64,000 nt of DNA, taken from NCBI GenBank assembly GCA_013140985.1, contig JABFRU010000047.1, forward strand, positions 1-64,000. The letters are read 5' to 3'. The notes under the pieces were generated by a model. That model searched no databases, had not been told where the DNA came from, and worked only from the letters and a program-made list of their open reading frames with translations. The translations under genes were made by a program, and so were the position numbers. The stretch is from Chitinophagaceae bacterium (GTDB taxonomy: Bacteria; Bacteroidota; Bacteroidia; Chitinophagales; Chitinophagaceae). Every line of letters starts with the position of its first letter. The stretch's first letter is position 1. Below are positions 1 to 7,821 of this stretch, piece after piece.

Positions 1-280
1 GCGTAACCATATTAAGACCCCAGCTGGATAAGGATCTTACATCTACCTTGTATTTCTGCCCGGACCTGTCGGTCAAAGAAATACCTCCTTCTTTCTCATA
101 ATTTTTTATAGAAATAGTTCCTTCCAGGCGGGAGCCGTCCCGTAGTACTACATAGCCATCCGAACTGTTATCAAAATAAGGAAGCGGTGTGGTTTGTTTG
201 CCTTCCCGCAATCCCTGGGAAAATAAAAGTGCAGGGCATAGCAGTAAAAAGGTGATCATGCAATAAATGGTCCGTCTCAT
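1..280 (-). CDS. Hypothetical secreted protein, 3' end cut by window edge
   Basis: Reading leftwards from an ATG at 280-278 there is an open frame of 93 codons with no stop before the window edge. It starts MRRTIYCMITFLLLCPALLF and then SQ, a clear signal peptide with a likely cut after the Ser-Gln region. The visible mature part (…GYVVLRDGSRLEGTISI…, then DRSGQKYKV) resembles the small beta-strand modules of Bacteroidota periplasmic proteins that mention 'xxxDGsxxxGxI'. The family cannot be named from this fragment. It is divergent from the CHAT gene that starts at 416, so the 135 bases between them must hold both promoters. Confidence 0.7.
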   Translation of the reverse strand, partial: MRRTIYCMITFLLLCPALLFSQGLREGKQTTPLPYFDNSSDGYVVLRDGSRLEGTISIKNYEKEGGISLTDRSGQKYKVDVRSLSSWGLNMVT

Positions 281-415
281 AAAAATACTTTTAAGGGGTG
301 ATGTTTCCTGCGGGGTGGAAGTTGGTTTAGAAGGGGTAACGAAAGAAGATTAAATATAGTTTTTTTTAATTGCCCAACTAAAATTTATCTTTCATAAAAG
401 CAAGCATACTATGTT

Positions 416-3196
416 ATGAAGAAGAGGGGTTATTTCAGTAGAATGTTTTTTATCCTATGGGCGGTATTACTAACGGGCATACCCGCTTTTCCGCAAAATG
501 CTAACCTGCAAAACAACGTTGCAGGCCCTCAATATACCGAACTCAAATACTCAATTTCATTTGCCGACCAGTCGCAGATGGTGCATGATGGAATAAAACT
601 AAAGACACAGATCAACCAGTCATTCATGGAGACCGGGGATGTGGCATATTACAACGGAAAATATTTTAATGCTGCCGCCCGGTATTTATATGCCGCAAGT
701 TCATTTCCCCAAACTACTAATTCGGGCTATGGTCTTTATAAGATACTTGCCGGTGGCGCCGATCCTTCAAAGATGGATGATAAAATGAAGAAAATATATA
801 CCAGCGCCGCTTCTACAGTTGGTATGCTATACCAGACCCGTGGCAAGTTTACAGCAGCGGAAACATTGCTGAAGCTGGCGATGGACATAAGGGAAAGATC
901 GTTCGGCAAAACCAGCCGGGAATATATCAACAGCCTGCACAATATGGCGGTACTGAAAAAAGATCTCGGGCAATATGAGGAAGCGGAGAGAATGTTCAAC
1001 TACCTGGTGCCTGCATTCAAAAAATTATTTACCGTTAATTCATTGCAATATGTTGTTGTTATAAATAACAGGGCAATGCTATTGGCAGAACTGGGAAGGA
1101 CCAAAGAAGCTATTGCATTATTGGATGAAGCATTGAAGCTGGGAGAAGCGGTGTTAAGTGCAAGTTATATAGACTATGAAAGGATACTCACCAACCGGGC
1201 CTTGCTGGAACAGGAGTCGGGCAATTCAGATAAGGCAGAAACATATTACCAGCAGGCATTGGCAGGTATGGAGAAAAAAGAAATGGAAGACCATCCCGAT
1301 TATAATAATGTGCTGGTGTATTATGGTTCATTGCGGGTAGAAAAGAATGATGCAGATGTGACGTCTTTTTTATCTGGTGTGGCCGGCAAAGTAAAAAAGC
1401 GTTATGGCGATGATCATCCTTTGTATGCTAAAGCATTGATCAACTCCGGCGATCATTACCTGAATAAAAAAATGTATGCAGATGCAAAAGCTGTTTACAA
1501 TGATGCAGCGGGTATTCAATTAAAAAAGTTGGGAGAAAAACATAAGGACTATCTCGGCACTATGCTGAAGATCGCCGTTTGCGAATGGCAGTTACAGGAT
1601 AACAGCAATGCGTCTGCCCGTTTTCAAAAAACGATACGCCAGTATATTTTTCTTGCGGAGAATTTATTCCGTACGATGAGCGAATCGGAGAAAACAAATT
1701 TCTGGCGCACCTTAAAGCCGGCGCTGGATACTTATTTTTCTTTTATTCTTGATGCAGGAAAAGATGATCCTGAGTTGTTGAGAGAGGGGTACAATTTCTG
1801 GATAGCCACAAAAGGGATGCTGATCAATTCGACGAAACAAACAAAGAATATCATTCTGAACAGCAGCGATCCTGCTACCCGGAAATTATATGAGGACTGG
1901 CTGAACCTGAAAACTACACTGGCTGCTTATTACAGTTCACCATTGGAAGACCTGAAAGAAGATAAAATTGATCTTGATGAGATAGAGAAGCAGGCAAACA
2001 CAATTGAAAAAGAATTGACCAAAAGATCATCACGGTTCAGCGAAGAATATCTGCGAAAGCCATTGAGACTTCCTGATGTAAAAGACCTTTTATTGCCCGG
2101 GGAGGCCGCCATCGAGATCATCCGTTCCTTTCATTATTATGGAGATAAAAAAGGACAGGCTGAATATGCTGCGCTGGTTGTTAAGAAAGGAATTATGCAA
2201 CCGGTGTTGGTGCATATTGGAAACGGCGCCGACCTGGAAAAATATGCATCTGCGTATAAGAGATATATCAGGAATAAGATCGCCGATCCCAAAGCGTATT
2301 CATTGTACTGGCAACCGCTGGAACAAGCTATCGGCGACAGTAAAAAGATCTATTTGTCAGTGGATGGCGTTTATAATAGTATCAATCCAAATACATTTCA
2401 AAAAAACGACGGCACTTATTTGCTGGATGCTTATGAAATAATTTTGCTGCCGAACACAGCTTCCATTGCATCAGCAAAGACGCAGTTGCCGGTTGTGGCC
2501 GGTAAATCAGAAGCGACACTGATGGGCTCACCGTTTTTTGGCAATGATGCATTGATACCGCCGCTACCCGGAACAAAAGAAGAAGTGCAGCGTATCGATA
2601 CATTATTACTGGGAAGCAATGTCAGTACAAAATTGTACACCGATCAAAATGCTTCGGAGGAAAATATAAAACTGGTAAAAGGGCCTGCTGTGCTGCATGT
2701 GGCCACGCATGGTTTTTTTAATCCCGATGTAAGTATGGATAAAGCGATGACGATGGGAGTGCAGGTATCCAAAGCAAAAAATAATGCACTGCTTCGTTCA
2801 GGTCTTTTATTGAACGGCGCTGCTTCGGTATATAATGATGAACCCAATTTGCTCGGCAGCAACAATGGGGTGTTGTATGCATTTGAAGCAATGAACCTTG
2901 ACCTGCGGAATACAAAACTCGTTGTGCTCAGCGCCTGCGAAACAGGAACCGGTGAAATTATAAATGGAGAAGGCGTGTATGGGTTATGCCGTTCCTTCCA
3001 GGTGGCAGGTGCTTCAAAAATATTAATGAGCTTATGGAAAGTGGATGATGCGGCTACCAAAGACCTGATGACCGCCTTTTATAATAACTGGACAAAGCTG
3101 AATGATCCGCAACAGGCATTTGTGCAGGCGCAAAAAACGATCAAAGAAAAATACCCGCAGCCTTATTATTGGGGAGCGTTTGTGCTGCTGAACTGA
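416..3196 (+). CDS. TPR-repeat CHAT-domain protein (caspase-like peptidase fold)
   Basis: A 926-residue protein. The first ~25 residues are a signal peptide ending near PAFPQ, so the product is probably exported. Residues ~80-420 are TPR-like helical pairs (for example the stretch around YINSLHNMAVLKKDLGQYEE). The last ~330 residues are a CHAT domain, a caspase/separase relative. The His-Cys dyad is visible: His765 in HVATHGFF and Cys841 in LSACETGTGE, so the domain looks intact. CHAT proteins with TPRs are common in Bacteroidota. Some relatives are proteases in CRISPR or gasdermin systems, but no such partner is adjacent here and the signal peptide argues against a cytoplasmic defence role. 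The substrate is unknown. The gene stands alone, followed by an imperfect inverted repeat. Confidence 0.9.
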   Translation: MKKRGYFSRMFFILWAVLLTGIPAFPQNANLQNNVAGPQYTELKYSISFADQSQMVHDGIKLKTQINQSFMETGDVAYYNGKYFNAAARYLYAASSFPQTTNSGYGLYKILAGGADPSKMDDKMKKIYTSAASTVGMLYQTRGKFTAAETLLKLAMDIRERSFGKTSREYINSLHNMAVLKKDLGQYEEAERMFNYLVPAFKKLFTVNSLQYVVVINNRAMLLAELGRTKEAIALLDEALKLGEAVLSASYIDYERILTNRALLEQESGNSDKAETYYQQALAGMEKKEMEDHPDYNNVLVYYGSLRVEKNDADVTSFLSGVAGKVKKRYGDDHPLYAKALINSGDHYLNKKMYADAKAVYNDAAGIQLKKLGEKHKDYLGTMLKIAVCEWQLQDNSNASARFQKTIRQYIFLAENLFRTMSESEKTNFWRTLKPALDTYFSFILDAGKDDPELLREGYNFWIATKGMLINSTKQTKNIILNSSDPATRKLYEDWLNLKTTLAAYYSSPLEDLKEDKIDLDEIEKQANTIEKELTKRSSRFSEEYLRKPLRLPDVKDLLLPGEAAIEIIRSFHYYGDKKGQAEYAALVVKKGIMQPVLVHIGNGADLEKYASAYKRYIRNKIADPKAYSLYWQPLEQAIGDSKKIYLSVDGVYNSINPNTFQKNDGTYLLDAYEIILLPNTASIASAKTQLPVVAGKSEATLMGSPFFGNDALIPPLPGTKEEVQRIDTLLLGSNVSTKLYTDQNASEENIKLVKGPAVLHVATHGFFNPDVSMDKAMTMGVQVSKAKNNALLRSGLLLNGAASVYNDEPNLLGSNNGVLYAFEAMNLDLRNTKLVVLSACETGTGEIINGEGVYGLCRSFQVAGASKILMSLWKVDDAATKDLMTAFYNNWTKLNDPQQAFVQAQKTIKEKYPQPYYWGAFVLLN

Positions 3197-3200
3197 AAAA

Positions 3201-3299
3201 AGATAATAACTAATAGATAAAAGATAATAGTGCTTTACAGATTGGGAGGGTTTTATCGGATCGAAGACACTATTAGTTGTTAGTTATTATCTATTATCT
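3201..3299. repeat. Imperfect inverted repeat between convergent genes
   Basis: Words such as gataataacta, gataatagtg and their complements cactattag and tagttattatc lie at 3201-3232 and 3268-3298. They separate the convergent CHAT and GNAT genes, so a bidirectional terminator role is likely. The arms share words in a changed order and do not form a clean stem. Confidence 0.5.
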
Positions 3300-3302
3300 C
3301 TA

Positions 3303-3902
3303 TTAGCGGGTCCTTGTTTCCAGCAGCTTCTTCACTCCGCCGAACCATTCATTTTTTAAAATAGACAGAACAATACTATCCCTTCTTGACCCATCAACTG
3401 TTGGCATCTGGCTTCTTAATATCCCTTCTGCCACACAACCAATTGCTTTCATGGCTTCAATAGACTTTTCATTTTTTGCATGAGCCCGGAATTCTAATCG
3501 TTCCATTCCCCATTCTTCAAATACATAAGTAAGTAATAATAATTTGCAATGACGGTTGAGGCCGCTGCGCTGAAATTCCTTTCCATACCAGGTAAAGCCT
3601 AATTGTGCGTAGCCATATTGTGGTTGTATATCATAGAATCTTGTGCTGCCTGCATAGCGGTTCGTTTTTTTATCAAAAACAATAAAGACGTATTCTTTTT
3701 TTTCCTGCATGTTCTTGACGGCGCCGTTGATATAGTTGCGGAGGTTTTCTTCTCCTGCAGCAGTGATGAGTCCGAATTTCCAGATATCGGGTTCATTTAA
3801 TGAGAAAGGAAGTAAGTGTTCAACATCTTCTTCTTTGATGGGGCGGAGTAAGACTCTTTCGTTTTCGAGAACGGGATTTTCTTTGAAAATATCTTTTATC
3901 AT
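3303..3902 (-). CDS. GNAT family N-acetyltransferase (RimJ/RimL type)
   Basis: A 199-residue cytoplasmic enzyme that would transfer acetyl from acetyl-CoA to an amine, often an N-terminal or side-chain amino group in this subfamily. The frame contains the RimL-like opening ENERVLLRPIKEEDVEHL, the beta4 segment YAGSTRFYDI, the motif-A region (QLGFTWYGKEFQRSGLN) and the typical end ERLEFRAHAKNEKSIEAM with a following GCVAEGILR. All are hallmarks of Acetyltransf_3. The actual substrate cannot be read from sequence. It converges on the CHAT gene and starts ~100 bases from the left end of the transposon. Confidence 0.9.
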   Translation of the reverse strand: MIKDIFKENPVLENERVLLRPIKEEDVEHLLPFSLNEPDIWKFGLITAAGEENLRNYINGAVKNMQEKKEYVFIVFDKKTNRYAGSTRFYDIQPQYGYAQLGFTWYGKEFQRSGLNRHCKLLLLTYVFEEWGMERLEFRAHAKNEKSIEAMKAIGCVAEGILRSQMPTVDGSRRDSIVLSILKNEWFGGVKKLLETRTR

Positions 3903-4006
3903 GGAATAAAGGTATTTTTTTAATAGAGTTTGATCATGGTTCAGATGATTATAATTATTATAGATCAGTTTATTTGAATTGTTCTTCTTTACTTTTTGTC
4001 TTGATA

Positions 4007-4031
4007 GGTGACTATATACCTGTTAGACCAC
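4007..4031 (+). repeat. Left terminal inverted repeat of the transposon
   Basis: Twenty-five bases starting GGTGACTATATACCTGTT. They match the reverse complement of 9874-9898 exactly and are preceded by the TCTTGATA duplication at 3999-4006. Confidence 0.9.
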
Positions 4032-4047
4032 CCCAAAACCCTACCCC

Positions 4048-4146
4048 ATGACTAAAATTGAAATTGTTGGGGCTTGCTGCATTGTGTATGCCTTCGTTAT
4101 AGGATTATTTTGTGGGTTTATATTGGGGAAAAGGCGTAGAAAATAA
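4048..4146 (+). CDS. Small single-span membrane protein, 32 residues
   Basis: ATG at 4048 opens a 32-codon frame ending TAA at 4144-4146. The product starts MTKIEIVGACC, continues as a hydrophobic segment (IVYAFVIGLFCGFILG) and ends in KRRRK, the plan of a one-pass protein with its basic tail in the cytoplasm. It lies 17 bases inside the left inverted repeat and is tail-to-tail with the membrane protein at 4151. No family is recognised. Similar leaderless small ORFs occur by chance, but the hydrophobic block plus basic tail is suggestive. Confidence 0.4.
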   Translation: MTKIEIVGACCIVYAFVIGLFCGFILGKRRRK

Positions 4147-4150
4147 TCTT

Positions 4151-4996
4151 TTATTTTTCATTTTGTTTAATCATGGCAATTACGGACTTCCTTGTTTCCC
4201 CTCTAATTAAACGCACTGTTTTCGTTGTAAAATAATAGGCATAGACTTGGTTAATGAAAAAATTCCCTGTGCCATCCAGTCTTTTATAAGTACCGTTAAT
4301 CCATAAAAATAGATTAGATGGATTAGAATTTTCAAATGAGAAATTATGGTAAGAATCCAGCCTATAAATGGGAGAAAAAACCATTGTTGGCTCTACAGGC
4401 GTACTGTTGTCAGATTTTGTATAATAGATGTGGAAGCTATCTGAAACAACAAAACTATAGCGAATATTAATATTTGAACATCCAACCTCATGTGTTGTTA
4501 TTGATATTTTAAATTTATATTTATTATTAGGTAACTTTTCCACCAATTGTATTGGTTCAAAATCCTCCATATATAACTCTAATATGGGGTCACCGCCTGC
4601 AATCCCCTTAACAGAATCTCGTAAATTTATTAAGGTTTTATTACTTGAATCTAACTTATACCCGTATTTTCCCAATGTTTCCGAAACGATACTTGTTGTA
4701 GTGTCAAATTTCTTTTTCATTTCAACCAAAGAGGAATCATAGCTATATCTTAATCGAGCATCTCTCACCTCCTGTGATTTTGCGATTTCAATTTCTTTAT
4801 TATTATCTATGCTATCTTGAATAGCTTTTTGAATAGCAGGCATAAAAGCTAATATCCCGGTACAGATATAAAAGAACCATCCGGCTAATGTTATTCTTGA
4901 TAGACCTCTTTGTAGCGGAGCTTTTAGATCGTATGAGGTAGAAATAATTTGTGCAATGGCTGTGATAATGCTAATGGCTAATATTAAAAGAAACAT
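4151..4996 (-). CDS. Hypothetical membrane protein with coiled coil, transposon cargo
   Basis: A 281-residue protein of no family I recognise. Two hydrophobic segments lie at about residues 1-20 and 37-57. They are followed by a charged, probably coiled-coil stretch (~57-130, with EIEIAKSQEVRDARLRYSYD) and a beta-rich C-terminal half with a repeated aromatic/Asn character. The likely topology is two membrane spans with the large C-terminal part on one side. It starts 4 bases after the stop of the Xre gene, so it should be the last gene of a transposase-xre-membrane protein operon. Its role in the element is unknown. Confidence 0.75.
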   Translation of the reverse strand: MFLLILAISIITAIAQIISTSYDLKAPLQRGLSRITLAGWFFYICTGILAFMPAIQKAIQDSIDNNKEIEIAKSQEVRDARLRYSYDSSLVEMKKKFDTTTSIVSETLGKYGYKLDSSNKTLINLRDSVKGIAGGDPILELYMEDFEPIQLVEKLPNNKYKFKISITTHEVGCSNINIRYSFVVSDSFHIYYTKSDNSTPVEPTMVFSPIYRLDSYHNFSFENSNPSNLFLWINGTYKRLDGTGNFFINQVYAYYFTTKTVRLIRGETRKSVIAMIKQNEK

Positions 4997-5000
4997 AGAC

Positions 5001-5213
5001 TTAAAGTAAGTCTTTTACATCTAATTTCAATACATCAGCGATGCTTTTTAAAGTAAGTATGTGAACGTTTCGCATACCGTTTTCTATAAACCATAGGTTA
5101 GACAGATCAGTAGCACCTGACAAATCACTTAGCCTTTGCAAAGTCATTTTTTGAGCTTTTCGGGCAGCTTTAATCTTGCTGCCCATTTGCTTTAAATAAG
5201 TTCCGTTGTTCAT
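5001..5213 (-). CDS. Xre-type HTH transcriptional regulator, 70 residues
   Basis: The whole protein is one HTH_3 (Cro/C1) domain: KIKAARKAQKMTLQRLSDLSG, then the recognition helix region and ENGMRNVHILTLKSIADVLKL. It would bind DNA as a dimer, probably near promoters of the element. Its ATG overlaps the transposase stop by 4 bases (ATGA at 5210-5213), so it is co-translated with the transposase. Autoregulation of transposition is the natural guess but nothing in the sequence proves it. Confidence 0.88.
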   Translation of the reverse strand: MNNGTYLKQMGSKIKAARKAQKMTLQRLSDLSGATDLSNLWFIENGMRNVHILTLKSIADVLKLDVKDLL

Positions 5214-6136
5214 TCTTTTCCTATTAATACTTTATACTTTAATGTTCCATTGCATTGGGTTAATACTTTGGCAAATCTTTCATCTTGAAATAGCTCTCTG
5301 TTGTTATATCTAAACTCTGATTCATTACAATAGCGTTGTAAATGCTTTTCGCTAACTACATGGTGAATCCCTACTATTTGTTTCTTCAAGATGTTCCAAA
5401 ACCCTTCAATATTATTTGTGTGAACCTTTAAGCCGTTTTCATTTCTTACATATTCTTTTTCTCTATGGTTAACTGTCTTGTGGGTATAAACGGCAGCCAG
5501 TTTTTTATAAGCATGATGTTCATCCGTTACCATAATGCTATCAGGTTGTACGAATGAAGTAACGGTAGCCACCACATTTGCAGTATCAGTTTTAGGAATA
5601 ACTTTTGTCCTTACTTTCCCGTTACGCTGAACTGCGCCTAATACCATAGCCTTGTTACCTGTGCCACCTTTTACAGTTCTTTTGCTTGCGTGTTTATTTC
5701 CTTCCTTGCCGCCAACGTAAGTTTCGTCGATCTCAACTATTCCCTCCAACAATTCAGGGGCTGAATCTGTCAGCATCTTTCTTATTCTATGGTTTAAATG
5801 CCATGCAGTTTTTTGAGTTGTTCCTAACCATGTAGCCAGTTGTAAACTGCTTATCCCCTTAGAATGTACGGCCAAAATGTATGTAGCAAGAAACCATTTT
5901 GTAAGTGGCAGTTTGCTGTTTTCGTATATCGAACCAACTGTTACGCTGAATTTACTTCTGCATCCTTTTTCCCTGCATTTAAAAATCTTACCATTAGGGA
6001 AACGGCAAACATTTATAGAACCACAGAACGGACAAGCCGGAGTACCATCCCAACGTTGTTGCTCTAAATATTCTCTGCACTTTTCTTCTGTGTTAAACTC
6101 CTTTTGAAACTCTAATATACTTTTGAATGTTTTCAT
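5210..6136 (-). CDS. IS1595-family (ISXO2-like) DDE transposase
   Basis: A 308-residue transposase that would cut at the element's inverted repeats and join the ends to target DNA. An N-terminal zinc ribbon has Cys35/Cys38 (CPFC) and Cys54/Cys59. The DDE catalytic core shows Asp137 in VEIDETYVGG, Asp215 in MVTDEHHAY and Glu244 in HTNNIEGFWNILKKQ, the diagnostic IS1595 motifs. The C-terminal FRYNNRE signature is also present. Length is normal for the family and no frameshift is seen, so it appears functional. A near-consensus -7 element (TACCTTTA, 6156-6163) lies 20 bases upstream. It is divergent from the zinc-ribbon gene at 6219. Confidence 0.95.
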   Translation of the reverse strand: MKTFKSILEFQKEFNTEEKCREYLEQQRWDGTPACPFCGSINVCRFPNGKIFKCREKGCRSKFSVTVGSIYENSKLPLTKWFLATYILAVHSKGISSLQLATWLGTTQKTAWHLNHRIRKMLTDSAPELLEGIVEIDETYVGGKEGNKHASKRTVKGGTGNKAMVLGAVQRNGKVRTKVIPKTDTANVVATVTSFVQPDSIMVTDEHHAYKKLAAVYTHKTVNHREKEYVRNENGLKVHTNNIEGFWNILKKQIVGIHHVVSEKHLQRYCNESEFRYNNRELFQDERFAKVLTQCNGTLKYKVLIGKE

Positions 6137-6155
6137 TGTTTTTATTTGTCATAGA

Positions 6156-6163
6156 TAAAGGTA
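6156..6163 (-). promoter_or_regulatory. Candidate -7 element of the transposase operon
   Basis: On the minus strand this reads TACCTTTA, one base from the Bacteroidota TAnnTTTG element, 20 bases before the transposase ATG. No clear -33 TTG was found. Confidence 0.4.
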
Positions 6164-6189
6164 GAAAATATATTTGAAACATCCAAATT

Positions 6190-6197
6190 TATTTTTG
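6190..6197 (+). promoter_or_regulatory. Candidate -7 element of the zinc-ribbon gene
   Basis: TATTTTTG matches TAnnTTTG and lies 21 bases before the ATG at 6219. It makes the upstream in-frame TTG at 6174 unlikely as a start, since that would precede transcription. Confidence 0.45.
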
Positions 6198-6218
6198 TAC
6201 CTTGCCTATCCATTAGCT

Positions 6219-6614
6219 ATGACACTAAAAAGTATATATAGAAAATACCCCTCTCATGCTAAAGCAATTGCCATGCTTGAGGAAATAAAATGGCCCAACG
6301 GGCCGATTTGTCCTTACTGCTTAAGTAAGCAGTTCACCCCCCTACCCAATGAAAGTAGATACCATTGTAATGTTTGTAATGCCAGCTTTAGCGTTACTGT
6401 TGATTCGTTGTTTAAAAGAACAAGGGCTGATCTACAAAAATGGTTTTTAGCCATCCATCTTTTAAAAGACGAACCCGATATATCAGCAAGAACTCTTGGA
6501 GAAAAAATAGAAGCAACAAAGGATAGTGCATGGCTAATGATTCAAAAGATTAATAGAGCTAAAAGAGAATCTAAAGAGTTTATAGAAAGCATTGAAAATG
6601 AACTAAATAAATAA
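6219..6614 (+). CDS. Stand-alone zinc-ribbon transposase-like protein without DDE domain
   Basis: A 131-residue protein from the ATG at 6219. It resembles the N-terminal third of an IS1595 transposase: an opening helix, a four-Cys zinc ribbon (CPYC … CNVC), then SFSVTVDSLFKRTRADLQKWF. That line up closely with the ribbon and SKFSVTVGSI…LTKWF of the neighbouring transposase. A helical, HTH-like segment follows (SARTLGEKIEATKDSAW). The frame then stops in an orderly Lys/Glu-rich tail with no trace of a DDE core. It is probably a DNA-binding accessory or competitor for the transposon ends. A degraded transposase is less likely because no remnant follows. Confidence 0.75.
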   Translation: MTLKSIYRKYPSHAKAIAMLEEIKWPNGPICPYCLSKQFTPLPNESRYHCNVCNASFSVTVDSLFKRTRADLQKWFLAIHLLKDEPDISARTLGEKIEATKDSAWLMIQKINRAKRESKEFIESIENELNK

Positions 6615-6687
6615 GGTCCCGAAAACGATAGTTTTTAATAAATATGTCTTGCATACCACTGATATTCAACTCTTTAAATAAGGTCCA

Positions 6688-7563
6688 ATGAATAAAGAAG
6701 TAACAACTACCGATTTTGTCGGTTCTATCAAAATTGGGAAAGCGGAAATCCCTTGTGCCGTATTATATCCAGAAAGCGAAAATCCTATTAGAGTAATTGT
6801 CCAAAGAGAAGTGGTCGGATTATTGACAGGTAATAAAAAGGGAGGATTAGAAAGATATTTAAAGCCTGAAAATTTACAGCCTTATCTACCAGAGAAATTT
6901 AAAGATAAAGACCTAAGCAAAAGCACACACACATTTAGAGTAGCATCCAACGGAAGAATTGCACAAGGATTTGAGGGCAATGATCTTATTGACATCTGTC
7001 AAATGTATATGCAAGCAAGGACAGATCGAAAGTTGTTACCTACTCAAAAGAAATTAGCAATTCAAGCCGAAGTAATTGTTTTCGCATTTGCAAAAACGGG
7101 AGTTGCTGGTCTTATTGATAATGTGACCGGATATGAAGAAGTGAGACCCCGTTTTGCTTTGAATAGATTGTTTGAAAGATATATTGAGGAAGAAGCAAGA
7201 AAATGGGTAAAGAGATTCCCTGATAAATTTTATCAACTAATATTTAAACTAAATAATTGGGAGTACACTGAAGAAAGTATTAAAAAAAGACCAGGGATTG
7301 TAGGCAAATGGACAAAGGATATTATTTACTCAAGATTCCCCAAAGGTGTTTTATCTAAATTGGAAGATAAAAATCCAATTAACGAAAAAGGGAAAAGAGC
7401 AAGAAAACACCATCAGTTATTAACGGATATTGGGAATGACGAACTTAAAGATTATATATCTAATGCAATGTTTTTAATGGAAGCAGCACCTAATTGGCCG
7501 AGATTTAAAAATATGTTGGCTCGTGCTTTGGGTAAGACATATCAGCAAGAAATATTTGAATAA
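6688..7563 (+). CDS. P63C domain-containing protein
   Basis: A 291-residue protein recognised by the P63C-type features: an N-terminal region with CAVL and IRVIVQREVVGLLTG, the central RTDRKLLPTQKKLAIQAEVIV segment and the C-terminal RPRFALNRLFERYIEEEARKW stretch. P63C proteins occur in phages and mobile elements and have no firmly known function. The start at 6688 is preceded at a good distance by AAGG. The upstream stop at 6612-6614 and this start are separated by 73 bases in which AAATAAGGTCC occurs twice. It probably shares a transcript with the zinc-ribbon gene. It is followed by a short GC-rich hairpin. Confidence 0.8.
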   Translation: MNKEVTTTDFVGSIKIGKAEIPCAVLYPESENPIRVIVQREVVGLLTGNKKGGLERYLKPENLQPYLPEKFKDKDLSKSTHTFRVASNGRIAQGFEGNDLIDICQMYMQARTDRKLLPTQKKLAIQAEVIVFAFAKTGVAGLIDNVTGYEEVRPRFALNRLFERYIEEEARKWVKRFPDKFYQLIFKLNNWEYTEESIKKRPGIVGKWTKDIIYSRFPKGVLSKLEDKNPINEKGKRARKHHQLLTDIGNDELKDYISNAMFLMEAAPNWPRFKNMLARALGKTYQQEIFE

Positions 7564-7566
7564 ATA

Positions 7567-7585
7567 AGGGGCTATAAAAGCCCCT
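7567..7585 (+). terminator. Hairpin after the P63C gene
   Basis: AGGGGC, a loop of TATAAAA, then GCCCCT, starting 4 bases after the P63C stop. No T-run follows, so it may only stabilise the 3' end or terminate weakly. Confidence 0.4.
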
Positions 7586-7707
7586 CAAAATACCGGAAGG
7601 AAATAGCGGCAACAATATATCTGCCGTGAACCCTGCAATGTTTGGCCTTCTCATTAGAGGCTTTCTTTGCGGGGGTTTCCCGTTGTATAAAATTAGTAAA
7701 TTGCAGT

Positions 7708-7821
7708 ATGGCAAAAGCAACAAAAAAGAAATCAGCTAAAGAAGCATCAAACATCTTTCACTCTATTATGAAGGCTTCTGTAAAAGGTAATCCTAAGCCT
7801 CAAAAAAAGAAATCCAGCTAA
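7708..7821 (+). CDS. Small lysine-rich protein, 37 residues
   Basis: ATG at 7708, stop at 7819-7821. The product opens MAKATKKKSAKEASNIFHSI, has a short amphipathic middle (IFHSIMKASVKG) and ends in PKPQKKKSS. It is strongly basic and would be expected to bind nucleic acid. Small proteins of this MAK…KKSAKEAS type recur in Bacteroidota genomes to my knowledge, without assigned function. It is convergent with the nuclease-like gene and overlaps its 3' end by 4 bases. It is too short for confident gene calling from sequence alone. Confidence 0.45.
   Translation: MAKATKKKSAKEASNIFHSIMKASVKGNPKPQKKKSS

Noticed and set aside
2644-3060. Open frame of 138 codons opposite the CHAT domain
   Set aside because: Antisense to a strongly conserved domain; product has no signal, domain or plausible start context.
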